Below are positions 1-8,666 of a DNA stretch of 64,000 nucleotides, piece by piece. The DNA comes from AAA044-D11 sp965268275 (GTDB taxonomy: Bacteria > Actinomycetota > Actinomycetes > Nanopelagicales > Nanopelagicaceae). The translations under genes were made by a program, and so were the position numbers. The first letter of the stretch is position 1, and every line of letters begins with the position of its first letter. The notes beneath the pieces were generated by a model that saw only the letters and a list, made by a program, of their open reading frames with translations, did no database searches and had not been told where the DNA came from. The stretch is from positions 1,054,001 to 1,118,000 of the forward strand of contig OZ254168.1 of NCBI GenBank assembly GCA_965268275.1, given 5' to 3'.

Positions 1-515
1 GGATGCTTGATCTAACTTCTGGTGAATTCAACTTAACCCTGCAGCAACTGGGACTTCAGAATGGTCAGCCAGTTGATTGGCTGCGCGATCCTAGATATTC
101 ATTCTTCGTGCTTGTGTGGGTTGCGGTATTCGTATCGATTCCATTCACCACATTCGTAATTCTTGCCGGCTTGCAGTCAATTCCACATGACATTGTTGAA
201 GCCGCCCAGGTTGATGGTGCCGGTAGCTGGCAGATTTATCGTGGAATTAAATTCCCATTGCTCCGTAATTCGCTATTGATTGCAACGATTATCAACTTAA
301 TTAACGTCTTTAACTCGTTCCCTATTATTTGGGCGCTTACTCGCGGTGGGCCGGGATATGACACGGACACAATGATTACTTTTGCTTACAAGATGGCCTT
401 CGTCGAATACAACATGGGGCCTTCTACCGCTCTTGGTGTAATCAACTTCGCCTTTATTATGTTGATTGTTCTGATTTATCTGCGCGTTACTAAAGCGACT
501 CGAGATCAAGCATGA
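1..515 (+). CDS. Sugar ABC transporter permease, MalF type (5' end outside window)
   Basis: Inner permease subunit of a carbohydrate importer of the MalFG type. The visible 170 residues are the C-terminal half: several hydrophobic membrane segments, and the cytoplasmic EAA loop (EAAQVDGAG near residue 65) that docks on the ATPase. The family is usually about 300 residues. The first visible stretch (LGL..PVDWLRDP) is the periplasmic loop found in the middle of such proteins, so the ATG at position 3 is internal and the gene is cut by the window edge. Its stop overlaps the next permease by 4 bases (ATGA), implying translational coupling. No ATPase gene is seen nearby. The substrate cannot be read from the sequence. 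Confidence 0.9.
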   Translation, partial: MLDLTSGEFNLTLQQLGLQNGQPVDWLRDPRYSFFVLVWVAVFVSIPFTTFVILAGLQSIPHDIVEAAQVDGAGSWQIYRGIKFPLLRNSLLIATIINLINVFNSFPIIWALTRGGPGYDTDTMITFAYKMAFVEYNMGPSTALGVINFAFIMLIVLIYLRVTKATRDQA

Positions 516-1384
516 GGACTAAAGTGGCGAAAGAAAAATTGAAGAAAGAAAAAGTGAAGTTCGTCTGGACGCCAAAGAAGGCTGCCACCGCAATCAGTGC
601 TTACATGATTGGGCTTTTCTTTATTTACCCATATATAAATATGTTATTTACTTCGTTAAAGCCACGCGGCGAACTTTATGCATCTCCAACCAAGCGTCTG
701 CCACAATCTTGGCAATTCGATAACTACATTAACGTTTGGTCAAAGGCACCAATCGGAGACTTCCTAACGGCGAGCGTTGTTGTTTCGGTCTGCGCGACTA
801 TTTTAGTTTTAATCGTTTCGGTTCCGGCTGCATACTACGTAGCTCGAAATCGATTTAAAGGTCGCGGTGCATTTTTATTGTTGGTCCTTGCAACTCAGAT
901 GTTTTCGCCAACTGCTCTAATCATCGGAATCTTCCGTGAAGTTAAGTTCTTTGGCTTGCTTGATACTTGGCTCGCTTTAATTATCGTCAATGCCGGCTTC
1001 AACCTGGCATTTGCAGTCTGGTTGCTCTCTGGTTTCTTTGCAAGTGTTCCCGTCGAAATTGAAGAGGCGGCATTGGTCGATGGTTGCACACGCTTCGCAG
1101 CGCTTCGTCGAATCGTTCTTCCGATAACACTTCCGGGTCTGGTAACTGCAGTGATCTTTACTTTTGTTGCTACCTGGAACGAGTTCACGGTCGCGCTCAC
1201 GGTGATTAGTTCGACCTCGCGGCAACCAATCTCGACAGGTATTACGACTTTCATTGGGCAATATGACGTTGCTTGGCAGTATCTCTTCACAACGACTGCA
1301 ATTGCGATTATTCCGGTAGTAATTCTCTTCATCAGCATTGAGAAGTATTTGGTTGGTGGGCTAACTGCAGGAAGCGTGAAGTAA
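512..1384 (+). CDS. Sugar ABC transporter permease, MalG type
   Basis: Second permease subunit (290 residues, normal length). A lysine-rich cytoplasmic N-terminus is followed by a membrane segment near residues 28-48 and five further hydrophobic segments. The EAA loop (EEAALVDGCTRF) is near residue 184, and the C-terminus GGLTAGSVK is typical of MalG homologues. It overlaps the upstream MalF-type gene by 4 bases and is followed after 7 bases by a TIM-barrel gene, so the three form one operon. The partner binding protein and shared MsmK-type ATPase must lie outside the window. Confidence 0.92.
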   Translation: MRTKVAKEKLKKEKVKFVWTPKKAATAISAYMIGLFFIYPYINMLFTSLKPRGELYASPTKRLPQSWQFDNYINVWSKAPIGDFLTASVVVSVCATILVLIVSVPAAYYVARNRFKGRGAFLLLVLATQMFSPTALIIGIFREVKFFGLLDTWLALIIVNAGFNLAFAVWLLSGFFASVPVEIEEAALVDGCTRFAALRRIVLPITLPGLVTAVIFTFVATWNEFTVALTVISSTSRQPISTGITTFIGQYDVAWQYLFTTTAIAIIPVVILFISIEKYLVGGLTAGSVK

Positions 1385-1391
1385 TTCAAGG

Positions 1392-2585
1392 ATGCGCGCT
1401 AATGCGTTTACGCTTCCATATACCTTCTTTCGGCAAGATGCTTTTGAGGTGCTCTCCGAGCTAAAGCGTGCGGGCTTTACCGGCATTAACCTTGCACTTA
1501 ATTATCATGCTTCACGTGATTTTCTTCTGCGCCAAGGTCCGCAACTTGAATACTTATCTGATGGCTTTCACTACTACCTTCCGGATAGCAGCAAATATTC
1601 GAGCGATGCGATTCGTCCCAGAAACAGTGATCATTTGCCGGATAACAAAATGTTGGAAGGCGTATTAGATGCGGCCAATCAACTTGGAATCGAAGTTAAC
1701 GCTTGGGCCGTATTCATGCATAACTCTGGTATCGGATTCGTCGAACCAGAAGCATCCGTGCAGAACGCACTTGGAAATAACTTCTTATCTGAACTCTGTC
1801 CATCAAATCCCCGAGTAGCGAAATATGCGTATGGGCTCGTCGCAGATTTAAGTTCTCGCGGAATAAAATCAATTGCTATGGAATCCATGCACTGGCATGG
1901 CGCGCGGCATGGTGAACATCATGAACGCTTTTTCATGGAGCTAAGTGCCATCACCGAATTCTTAATTTCTCTATGTTTTTGCAGCTCTTGTATTTCAAAC
2001 TTCGAAAGTTCTGGTGGAAATGGCGCACAGCTAAAGGAGAAAGTTAAAGAGGCGCTACAGCCATTTTTGACCGAGAAGGATCCTTGGCTTGGTTCGCCAG
2101 TTACAAAGGCTGCACTGGCCGAGATCTTGGGCTCTGAAATCTTGGATTATTTGAAAGTTCGAGAAGCAACATTATCTGCGGTTTACACCGAAATATTTCG
2201 AATAGCTTCCGAATCTAATGTTGAAATTTCTTTTGTTGACCAATCAACTCTTTTGGATATGGATTCAACGACTCCCCTAGATTTAAGTTGGTTAGTTGGA
2301 ATCGATCCAGATTTAATCGCTAATTCCGTCAGTGCCTTCGAGCCATTGGTTTATCGAAAGAGTTCGGCCGAAGTTGCAGCTGTATACAAACATTATGTTG
2401 ATCGCCTTGGAATGCGGTTGAAACCAATATTGCGGCCGACTTTTCCGGACAATACTGATGAAAAAACATTACGTGAAAAGGTTGCAGCATTAACCGAACT
2501 TGGCACCAAAGATATTGATTTTTACCTGCTTGATACTTGGCGCCCAAGAGATTTAACTTGGGTTGCTAATTCTCTAGCTAATTAG
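1392..2585 (+). CDS. TIM-barrel-like protein of unknown function in a sugar ABC operon
   Basis: 397 residues, no signal peptide, so cytoplasmic. I do not recognise a characterised family. Alternating strand/helix spacing and acidic/aromatic motifs suggest a TIM barrel of the glycosidase-like or sugar isomerase sort. Examples are NAWAVFMHNS near residue 102, SIAMESMHWHGARHG near 160, and DFYLLDTWRPRD at the C-terminus. A CFCSSC cluster near residue 197 could bind metal. It follows the two permeases by 7 bases, so it probably acts on what they import. The stop codon overlaps the convergent D-aminoacylase gene. Function is inferred only from context. Confidence 0.6.
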   Translation: MRANAFTLPYTFFRQDAFEVLSELKRAGFTGINLALNYHASRDFLLRQGPQLEYLSDGFHYYLPDSSKYSSDAIRPRNSDHLPDNKMLEGVLDAANQLGIEVNAWAVFMHNSGIGFVEPEASVQNALGNNFLSELCPSNPRVAKYAYGLVADLSSRGIKSIAMESMHWHGARHGEHHERFFMELSAITEFLISLCFCSSCISNFESSGGNGAQLKEKVKEALQPFLTEKDPWLGSPVTKAALAEILGSEILDYLKVREATLSAVYTEIFRIASESNVEISFVDQSTLLDMDSTTPLDLSWLVGIDPDLIANSVSAFEPLVYRKSSAEVAAVYKHYVDRLGMRLKPILRPTFPDNTDEKTLREKVAALTELGTKDIDFYLLDTWRPRDLTWVANSLAN

Positions 2586-4180
2586 CTATTCCTTCTAACA
2601 GCGCGGCCAGGCAATTCGCCGGTGCGTTTACCGCTGTTTAAAGTCTTTATGCCGCTGATCCAAACATGTTCGAATCCTGCAGCAGGAACTCTTGGTTCTT
2701 CATAAGTTGCACGATCTTTTACCGTAGCTGCATCAAAGAGCGTTAAATCTGCAATATAGCCGGGGCGAATTAAGCCACGATCCTTTAGTGACAACCGTTT
2801 TGCTGGGCGACCAGTCATTCGATTAATGGCGCCTTCCATTGTAAGAATTTTCTCTTCGCGGGCATAAACACCAAGATATCTAGCAAAGGTTCCGTAACCA
2901 CGAGGGTGCGGACGATTTCCGGTAAGAATGCCATCGGTGCCGACCATATGTTTTGGGTGTTGCATGATTGCGCGCACATTTGGTTCGTATCCAGAGTGAA
3001 GAATGCAGGAAATTTTGAAATCTTCATCAACAATTAAATTTAAGTAAAACTCGACTGGCTCTTTACCTTCGGCCTTTGCAGCTTCAATTAAGTAAACGCC
3101 AACATATTTCTCATTATGTTTCTGCGTTACTCCGGCGATAACAATGCAAGACCAATTAACAACGCCACCTTGATTTCCATCAGAACCAGTGACATTTAGA
3201 TTATTAATGATCTTCAAACGATTCTGCGGGTCAATAATGCGTGAACGCATCGCCTCTTTACCGCCTGCTTGGCACCATGATGGAAGAAGCGCGTGGAGGT
3301 AGGTAGAGCCCGCTAAATATGGATAAGTATCGAGAGTTACATCAATTCCATCTAGCTCGGCTTTGGCTAGCATTTCGAAGAGTAATTCGGTCTTGTCATG
3401 AAATATAGGGGCGCTCATGTGACAGTGCGTCAGGTTGAGTGCGCACTTTGAAGAACGGCTAATCTCAATACATTCATCGACCGCTTCTAGAAAATTTGCG
3501 CCATAGTTTCGGTGATGCGGTGAATAGAAACCACCGTATTTTGCAACTACCGCAGCAAGTTTAGAAACCTCTTCGTTGCTTGCATACATTGCAGGGACAT
3601 AGGTAAGGCCACCAGACATTCCAACTGCGCCCTGTTTCATGCCATCTTCGACAAGAGCAAGTTGATGTTTAAGTTGTTCTGGCGAAGCATCGCCTGGTTC
3701 ATTTCCACAGGCCAGCATTCGCACATTGCCATGTGGAATTAGATAGGCAACATTCACAGCAGCGCCACGATCGACAATACTTAAATAATCTTTTACCGAT
3801 CTAAACTTCCAATCGATTCCGGCCGGATCTGCATTCCAACCAAATAATTGATCACGCAAAACTGCAAGGGTTGTGTCATCAGATGGCACATAGCTCAAGC
3901 CATCTTGGCCTACTACTTCTAGGGTGACTCCTTGAGTTACCTTTGATAAATGTTCGTGATCTGAAATAACGGCAAGATCCGAGTGTGCATGCATATCGAT
4001 AAAACCAGGACTAAGCGTTAAATCAGATGCATCAACAATCTTGCCGCGTTCATTACCTTTAATTACTTTTCCAACTTCAGCAATCTTTCCGTCAACGACT
4101 ACAACATCGTTCTTAACACCTGCAGATCCAGAGCCATCAATAATTGTGGCCCCGCGAACTGTAAAGGTTTTATCGGACAT
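2582..4180 (-). CDS. N-acyl-D-amino-acid deacylase (amidohydrolase family)
   Basis: Predicted to remove the acyl group from N-acyl-D-amino acids, releasing free D-amino acids. 532 residues, close to the family length of 480-530. The metal-binding HAHSD motif is at residues 64-68, further histidines follow in the barrel (SPHHRNYG, LTHCHMS), and the active-site Asp lies in MVGTDGIL near residue 413. The N-terminal beta-sandwich (VRGATIIDGSG) and the C-terminal segment (GYIADLTLFD) frame the barrel, as in D-aminoacylases. It is the last gene of a four-gene minus-strand operon with an SDR, RidA and a D-serine-dehydratase-like enzyme, which fits D-amino-acid use. The exact substrate is inferred. 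Confidence 0.85.
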   Translation of the reverse strand: MSDKTFTVRGATIIDGSGSAGVKNDVVVVDGKIAEVGKVIKGNERGKIVDASDLTLSPGFIDMHAHSDLAVISDHEHLSKVTQGVTLEVVGQDGLSYVPSDDTTLAVLRDQLFGWNADPAGIDWKFRSVKDYLSIVDRGAAVNVAYLIPHGNVRMLACGNEPGDASPEQLKHQLALVEDGMKQGAVGMSGGLTYVPAMYASNEEVSKLAAVVAKYGGFYSPHHRNYGANFLEAVDECIEISRSSKCALNLTHCHMSAPIFHDKTELLFEMLAKAELDGIDVTLDTYPYLAGSTYLHALLPSWCQAGGKEAMRSRIIDPQNRLKIINNLNVTGSDGNQGGVVNWSCIVIAGVTQKHNEKYVGVYLIEAAKAEGKEPVEFYLNLIVDEDFKISCILHSGYEPNVRAIMQHPKHMVGTDGILTGNRPHPRGYGTFARYLGVYAREEKILTMEGAINRMTGRPAKRLSLKDRGLIRPGYIADLTLFDAATVKDRATYEEPRVPAAGFEHVWISGIKTLNSGKRTGELPGRAVRRNS

Positions 4181-4182
4181 CT

Positions 4183-4986
4183 TTAATCAGAACCTTCGAC
4201 AACTGGATACATCGGTGCAAAGCCGGCAAGCAATCCACCGTCAACAAGGAATTCGGTTCCGGTCATCCATGGGGCTTGGTCAGATGCAAGATAGAGAACT
4301 GCAGCGGTGATATCGGAAGGCTTTCCGACACGTCCCATTGGATACCAAGATTTCAGATTCTCAAAGACTGCTGGGTTTCGATCTATGCGCTCTTGCCAAA
4401 CTTCAGTTGCAATTGTTCCTGGAACAATTGTGTTGCAACGAATATTGTGTTTTCCATAGCGCACTGCAACGGTGCGAGTGATTGCATGAAGCGCGGCTTT
4501 AGATGCGGTGTAAGAATCACTACCGATCATCATCTTCGAGTTAACGGTTCCGATGTTGATAATCGAACCACCTTTTCGAGCAATCATTCCTGGCAATACT
4601 GCTTTTATACATAGAAAGGGCGCTACGGTATTGATGGCAAATGTCTTATTCCACATTTCTAGTGAACTATCAAGCAGTTCAGCGGAATCATGAAATGCCG
4701 CGTTATTTACAAAGACTTCGATTTTGCCAAGGTCTTTTTCAATCTTTGCGATCGCTTCAATAATCTGTGATTCAACTTGTAAGTCAACTACGTAACCAGT
4801 TACATCTCCACCGGCGCTCTTTAGTTCAGTAACGGCTTTTTCAAGATTAACTTGATTGACCTCCATTATTGCTACCTTCATTTTGGCAGCGACAGCAGCA
4901 TTCGCCATCTCGCGGCCAATACTGCGACCACCGCCAGTTATGACGATGGTGCGACCAGCTAATTCTGCAGCAAATTGATAGGTCAT
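4183..4986 (-). CDS. SDR-family NAD(P)-dependent oxidoreductase
   Basis: Classical short-chain dehydrogenase of 267 residues. The cofactor glycine motif TGGGRSIG is at about 18-25, NNAA near 95, and the catalytic Tyr and Lys are in YTASK near 158-162. The C-terminal LVDGGLLAG is typical. It starts immediately after the RidA stop and ends 2 bases before the deacylase start, so it belongs to the D-amino-acid operon. Substrate unknown; a hydroxy or keto acid from amino-acid breakdown would fit the neighbours. Confidence 0.85.
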   Translation of the reverse strand: MTYQFAAELAGRTIVITGGGRSIGREMANAAVAAKMKVAIMEVNQVNLEKAVTELKSAGGDVTGYVVDLQVESQIIEAIAKIEKDLGKIEVFVNNAAFHDSAELLDSSLEMWNKTFAINTVAPFLCIKAVLPGMIARKGGSIINIGTVNSKMMIGSDSYTASKAALHAITRTVAVRYGKHNIRCNTIVPGTIATEVWQERIDRNPAVFENLKSWYPMGRVGKPSDITAAVLYLASDQAPWMTGTEFLVDGGLLAGFAPMYPVVEGSD

Positions 4987-5373
4987 TTACAGAGCAACCA
5001 CAAAATCAATTTCAACCAAGATGTTGATCAAATCAGAACCAACTGTTGTGCGAACTGGGAATGGCGCAGTGAAAAATTCGCGATAGACCTTGTCGTATTC
5101 TGCAAAGTCTGCAACACAGTTCTGTAGGTGCGCAGTTGTTTTGACTACTTGGCTAAAGTCCGCGCCAACTTCATCAAGAATTGCCTTTAAGTTAATTAGA
5201 GTCTGGCGAGTTTGTGGACCTACTCCGCCTTCAACAATCTTTCCGGTTGCAGGATCAACTGGTCCCATACCGCAGGTGTAGAGAAAACCATTTGCAATAA
5301 CCCCATGTGAATATGAACCACCAGGTGCTGGTGCGCCTTTTGCAGTTACGTGCTTGATTGTTGAGTTAGTCAT
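4987..5373 (-). CDS. RidA family enamine/imine deaminase
   Basis: 128-residue RidA (YjgF/YER057c/UK114) protein. This family hydrolyses reactive enamine or imine intermediates released by PLP enzymes such as serine/threonine dehydratases. Visible family features are GAPAPGGSYSHG near the N-terminus, RQTLINLKAIL in the middle, and PFPVRTTVG near residue 104 with the conserved Arg. A GGAAAGG-like ribosome site lies 5 bases before the ATG. It sits directly downstream of a PLP-dependent D-serine-dehydratase-like gene, whose product would form such intermediates. Confidence 0.9.
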   Translation of the reverse strand: MTNSTIKHVTAKGAPAPGGSYSHGVIANGFLYTCGMGPVDPATGKIVEGGVGPQTRQTLINLKAILDEVGADFSQVVKTTAHLQNCVADFAEYDKVYREFFTAPFPVRTTVGSDLINILVEIDFVVAL

Positions 5374-5405
5374 TATGACCTTTCCTGTTCTGGTAGTTGT
5401 AGTTT

Positions 5406-6635
5406 CTAGAAATGTGTATGAACCAAATCTATTACATCGTAATTGTCATTTACCAATGGCAGTAACTGCCATTTATCAAAGTTGGTGCATGGGTGAGAAA
5501 TGCCACAGCCGATAATGTCGCCGACAGCCACAGTTCCCGGTGAGATCTTCATAAAGGCATGCTGATCATTTAACTTTTCGATTTCGCCTTTAAAGGTCTC
5601 TGGCTTCTTCCCCAACTTGAGAATCGGAAGTGGGTTATCTAAATCATTTCCGGCATCACGCTTACCGAAATTGAGTATTGCCAGATCCGGTTCTGGAATG
5701 CTTAACACCCGAGCCCAGAGTTCGAGAGCTGGATAAAAGCGTTCGCTATCGGGCAGCCCCATGAATGGATATAGATCCTCGTAATGCACGTGGTCGTGGC
5801 TTACATATCCACCGCTACGCAAAATCCGGTGTGCATCTCCCTGATACTTTGCAAATTCTTCGGCCACATAATCAAAGAATGAACTTCCGCCAGCAGAAAT
5901 AATTATTTTATCTTCGCGAATAAACGGCGCAGTAATTTCGGCCGCCGCAACAATATGGCGCAAGAAGGTTCTTAACTTTTCGATTCCATCGCCGGCTCGA
6001 TCGCCGCCTGGGACTGCACCTTCGAAACCAGAAACGCCGCGAACATAAATCCGATCATCTTTCGCAATTTCGCCCAAAATAGTTTTTAGTAAATCAAGAT
6101 CTCGAATTCCGGCGCGACCACCGACGGCGCCAATTTCCATAAAAACATTTAGCTTTGCATTTGCGACATTCGCAATTGAATCCTGCGCAATTTTTAGCCC
6201 AGCAAGTGAGTCAATGTAGAAAATGATATGACCGGCGCCGCTGCCATTAATCTTTGCAATCTCAGCAATTGAAGTTGGTTCCATAACTTCATTTCCGATT
6301 ATTAGCTTTTTGAAGCCATACTCAAACATTATTCGGGCCTGATTAAAATTGGCGATAGTTAAGCCCCAGGCACCAGCCACGATCTGACGCTTTGCAATCT
6401 GAGGTGACATCGGGGTTTTAACATGTGGTGCTAATTCAAAACCAAGTGACTTGCAATATGAAGCCATGCGGTTGATGTTATGTTCGAGGGCGCTGTCACG
6501 AAGAATCATTGCCGGAAACTGAAATCCGGAAGTGAAGAGATTCGGTTTGGTAGAAAGAAAATCTGCGATGCTCGAGCCCTGGGCCGAGATTGGCATTCCC
6601 TTATGGAAAATAGATATTGAATCCTGGTCAGCCAC
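5406..6635 (-). CDS. D-serine dehydratase-like / amino acid deaminase (alanine racemase N-terminal fold)
   Basis: PLP-dependent enzyme of 409 residues in the D-threonine aldolase / D-serine dehydratase family. An alanine-racemase-type barrel carries the PLP lysine (K73 in HVKTP). The C-terminal domain has the metal ligands in the SHPC motif (H381, C383) followed by TNFDKW. The KTxMxPQ pattern resembles the subgroup annotated as amino acid deaminase, so deamination of a D-amino acid is the best guess; D-threonine-type aldolase activity is possible. Start is GTG: the hexamer TAGCGT lies exactly 6 bases upstream, suggesting a leaderless mRNA. First gene of the D-amino-acid operon, divergent from the amino-sugar operon. 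Confidence 0.8.
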   Translation of the reverse strand: MADQDSISIFHKGMPISAQGSSIADFLSTKPNLFTSGFQFPAMILRDSALEHNINRMASYCKSLGFELAPHVKTPMSPQIAKRQIVAGAWGLTIANFNQARIMFEYGFKKLIIGNEVMEPTSIAEIAKINGSGAGHIIFYIDSLAGLKIAQDSIANVANAKLNVFMEIGAVGGRAGIRDLDLLKTILGEIAKDDRIYVRGVSGFEGAVPGGDRAGDGIEKLRTFLRHIVAAAEITAPFIREDKIIISAGGSSFFDYVAEEFAKYQGDAHRILRSGGYVSHDHVHYEDLYPFMGLPDSERFYPALELWARVLSIPEPDLAILNFGKRDAGNDLDNPLPILKLGKKPETFKGEIEKLNDQHAFMKISPGTVAVGDIIGCGISHPCTNFDKWQLLPLVNDNYDVIDLVHTHF

Positions 6636-6641
6636 GTGCTC

Positions 6642-6647
6642 ACGCTA
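6642..6647 (-). promoter_or_regulatory. Leaderless -10 element of the D-amino-acid operon
   Basis: On the minus strand TAGCGT ends 6 bases before the GTG start at 6635. The same spacing recurs before many operon heads in this window. No clear -35 element is visible. Confidence 0.5.
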
Positions 6648-6671
6648 CCAACTACTGAGGCTGCGCGCTAG

Positions 6672-6687
6672 GAAAGTTTCAACTTTC
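6672..6687. promoter_or_regulatory. Palindromic operator candidate GAAAGTT-TC-AACTTTC
   Basis: Perfect inverted repeat with 7-base arms and a 2-base spacer. It lies between the divergent D-amino-acid (minus) and amino-sugar (plus) operons and abuts the upstream-most usable ATG of the SIS gene. The 2-base loop is too tight for an RNA hairpin, so a protein-binding DNA site is more likely. It could control both directions. The regulator is not encoded in the window. Confidence 0.55.
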
Positions 6688-7737
6688 ATGCGAAAATATG
6701 TCGTGAATCAAATCGGGAATGTCATGGCATCAGAGATTGCTGAAATCCCTGCAGTATTTACAAAATTACTTGACACCGAGAGCCAATTTACAGCGCTAGC
6801 AAATCTCCTCAAAACCAGTGAGATTAAATCAGTTCTCGTCCTAGCCCGTGGAACTTCGGATAATGCGGCGCACTTTCTTAAGTATTTGATTGAGACCCAG
6901 TTGGGTCTACCAGTTGGGCTAACTTCGCCATCATCAGTGACTATTTATCGCGCAAAATTAAATTTTGAAAATACCTTAGTTGTGGCAATCAGCCAGAGTG
7001 GGCAATCCACTGATCTAGTTGAGTATGCGACCGCTGCGAAAGCTGCTGGTGCTAAGTTGATTTCGATTACAAACGATGAGAAATCGCCACTTGCCAAACT
7101 TGCAGACCACCATTTGCCTCTAATGGCTGGTGTCGAATTAGCGGTTGCCGCAACAAAATCTTATGCCGCGCAACTACTTGCTTCGGTGATGTTGGTTAGT
7201 GCTTGGAGTTCAAAACTTGCCAACTACAAATCAGTAGTGGCCGCTGCAACCGAACTTCTGGCCAATAATTCAGCGCTATCTGATGCAGTTGCAAAGTGCG
7301 ATCGCGCAAATGAGATTGTGGTTCTTGGCCGAGGATTCTCGTATCCAAATGCTCGCGAAGCCGCCCTGAAAATCCAAGAAACCAGCAAGATTTCAGTTCA
7401 GGGTTTATCGATAGCCGATTACATGCATGGCCCGATTTCTGCCCTTACTAACAAGTCTCAAGTATTTCTCTTTGTGCCAAATGGAATCCCACTTGAATCA
7501 CTGAAAGGTGATCTCGAAAAAATTCGGGCTAAATCTCCAAGCATCTTCTGGTTTGGTTCTGGCGAATTAGCACTGCCAAATGAAGTCGTAATCCCTGGTG
7601 CGAAGTGCGAAAATGAAATATTTTCAAGTGTTGTTGATTCAATAATCTTGCAGACTTTCGCTCTGGAATTTGCTCGGAAGAATGGTTTGGATCCCGATAG
7701 TCCCGAGGGGCTTAGTAAGGTCACGTTTACTCGCTAA
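6688..7737 (+). CDS. SIS-domain protein, GlmS-isomerase-like (amino-sugar phosphate deaminase/isomerase)
   Basis: About 349 residues with two SIS domains, like the isomerase half of glucosamine-6-phosphate synthase but without the glutaminase domain. Visible are the phosphosugar-binding motifs ARGTSDNAA and ISQSGQSTD, then ELAVAATKSYAAQ in the first domain and GRGFSYPNAREAALK in the second. Likely converts or deaminates an amino-sugar phosphate, as it leads the operon with a GlcNAc-kinase-like and a NagA-like gene. The start is uncertain: ATG 6688, GTG 6703 or ATG 6724 are all in frame. Family similarity begins around MASEIAEIP at 6724, and the open frame further upstream overlaps the divergent gene and is probably not translated. 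Confidence 0.8.
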   Translation: MRKYVVNQIGNVMASEIAEIPAVFTKLLDTESQFTALANLLKTSEIKSVLVLARGTSDNAAHFLKYLIETQLGLPVGLTSPSSVTIYRAKLNFENTLVVAISQSGQSTDLVEYATAAKAAGAKLISITNDEKSPLAKLADHHLPLMAGVELAVAATKSYAAQLLASVMLVSAWSSKLANYKSVVAAATELLANNSALSDAVAKCDRANEIVVLGRGFSYPNAREAALKIQETSKISVQGLSIADYMHGPISALTNKSQVFLFVPNGIPLESLKGDLEKIRAKSPSIFWFGSGELALPNEVVIPGAKCENEIFSSVVDSIILQTFALEFARKNGLDPDSPEGLSKVTFTR

Positions 7738-8666
7738 TGTTAAAAAACATAATCTTCTTCGATGGTGGCGGATCTGGAATTCGCGCAAAATCCCAATCTG
7801 AAACCGGTAAATCTATAACTAAGAACTTTGCCGGATTCACACCTGGCGAGCTTCCGCTAGTTGATTACTTAGCTAATTTGATCATTGATTTTGCAGGCGA
7901 AGTCGGTGGAACAATCGACCGAGCTGTATTGGCAGTAGCGACGCTTCCTGCCGATGATAAACAATATGGCGATATCGCTAAATCTGTTCTTGCAAAGTCG
8001 CAGGTATCCGAGCTCTGGATTTGCAGCGATTCAGTTAGCGCTTGCGCAGCTGCAATTGAAAAAGATGGTGTTGTTATCGCTGCGGGAACTGGAATTACTG
8101 CACTTGCAGTAGGAAAGAACCGTTCAATGATTCATTCACTTGCCGGCGATGGTTTTCTAATTGGTGATGAAGCAAGTGCATATTGGATCGGAAAGATGGC
8201 GCTTAACTCTGCGCTGCGAGCCCGCGATGGCCGTGGTGGCAATCAAGAGTTGTTGGATGTTGCCTGCAAATACTTTGGTTCCGAGCCATATCAACTTCCA
8301 CACACTGTTCACCAGTTGGATAGACCAGTTCATGCCATTGCTGAATTCGCAAAGAGGGTCAATGAATTAGCAGTATCTGGCAACGCTGCTGCAACTGAAA
8401 TCTTGAATTCTGCGGCAGATGAAATTGTCCTAATTGCTACTACCGCAAAACGTGAATGTGGCGGCGATTCGAATTTCCAAGTTGCACTAATTGGTGGCGT
8501 ATTGGCTGCTGAAAATCTGGTAACTAAATTAGTCGGTGAAAAACTCAAAGCTCATGGATTAAGTCTTCATGCCTCTGGAAAGAATTCACTAGATGGCGCT
8601 GGCACCCTTGCAAATCTGAATGAACCAGGAATATTTGCGCCACTCATTAGGACTTTTACTAAGTAA
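7737..8666 (+). CDS. N-acetylglucosamine kinase-like protein (BadF/BadG ATPase family)
   Basis: 309 residues of the ASKHA kinase fold. The phosphate-1 motif DGGGSG is at residues 9-14, a second phosphate/adenosine motif AAGTGITAL near 118, and the GDGFLIGDEASAYWIG block near 137 is characteristic of the BadF/BcrA family that includes N-acetylglucosamine kinases. Predicted to phosphorylate N-acetylglucosamine or a related amino sugar with ATP in the cytoplasm. Its start overlaps the SIS stop by one base (TAATG) and its stop overlaps the NagA-like start the same way, so the three proteins are translationally coupled. Confidence 0.82.
   Translation: MLKNIIFFDGGGSGIRAKSQSETGKSITKNFAGFTPGELPLVDYLANLIIDFAGEVGGTIDRAVLAVATLPADDKQYGDIAKSVLAKSQVSELWICSDSVSACAAAIEKDGVVIAAGTGITALAVGKNRSMIHSLAGDGFLIGDEASAYWIGKMALNSALRARDGRGGNQELLDVACKYFGSEPYQLPHTVHQLDRPVHAIAEFAKRVNELAVSGNAAATEILNSAADEIVLIATTAKRECGGDSNFQVALIGGVLAAENLVTKLVGEKLKAHGLSLHASGKNSLDGAGTLANLNEPGIFAPLIRTFTK

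Noticed and set aside
3..515. ATG at position 3 as true start of the first permease
   Set aside because: The sequence begins in the middle of a MalF-type protein; the family has about 130 more residues upstream.
895..1389. Antisense frame of 164 residues over the MalG-type gene
   Set aside because: It is the mirror of a clear permease gene and has no family features. Other long antisense frames, such as 60,731-61,291 inside pntB and 47,854-48,231 inside the coiled-coil gene, were rejected for the same reason.
6532..6687. Long upstream extension of the SIS gene
   Set aside because: It lies inside the divergent D-serine-dehydratase-like gene and has no family similarity.
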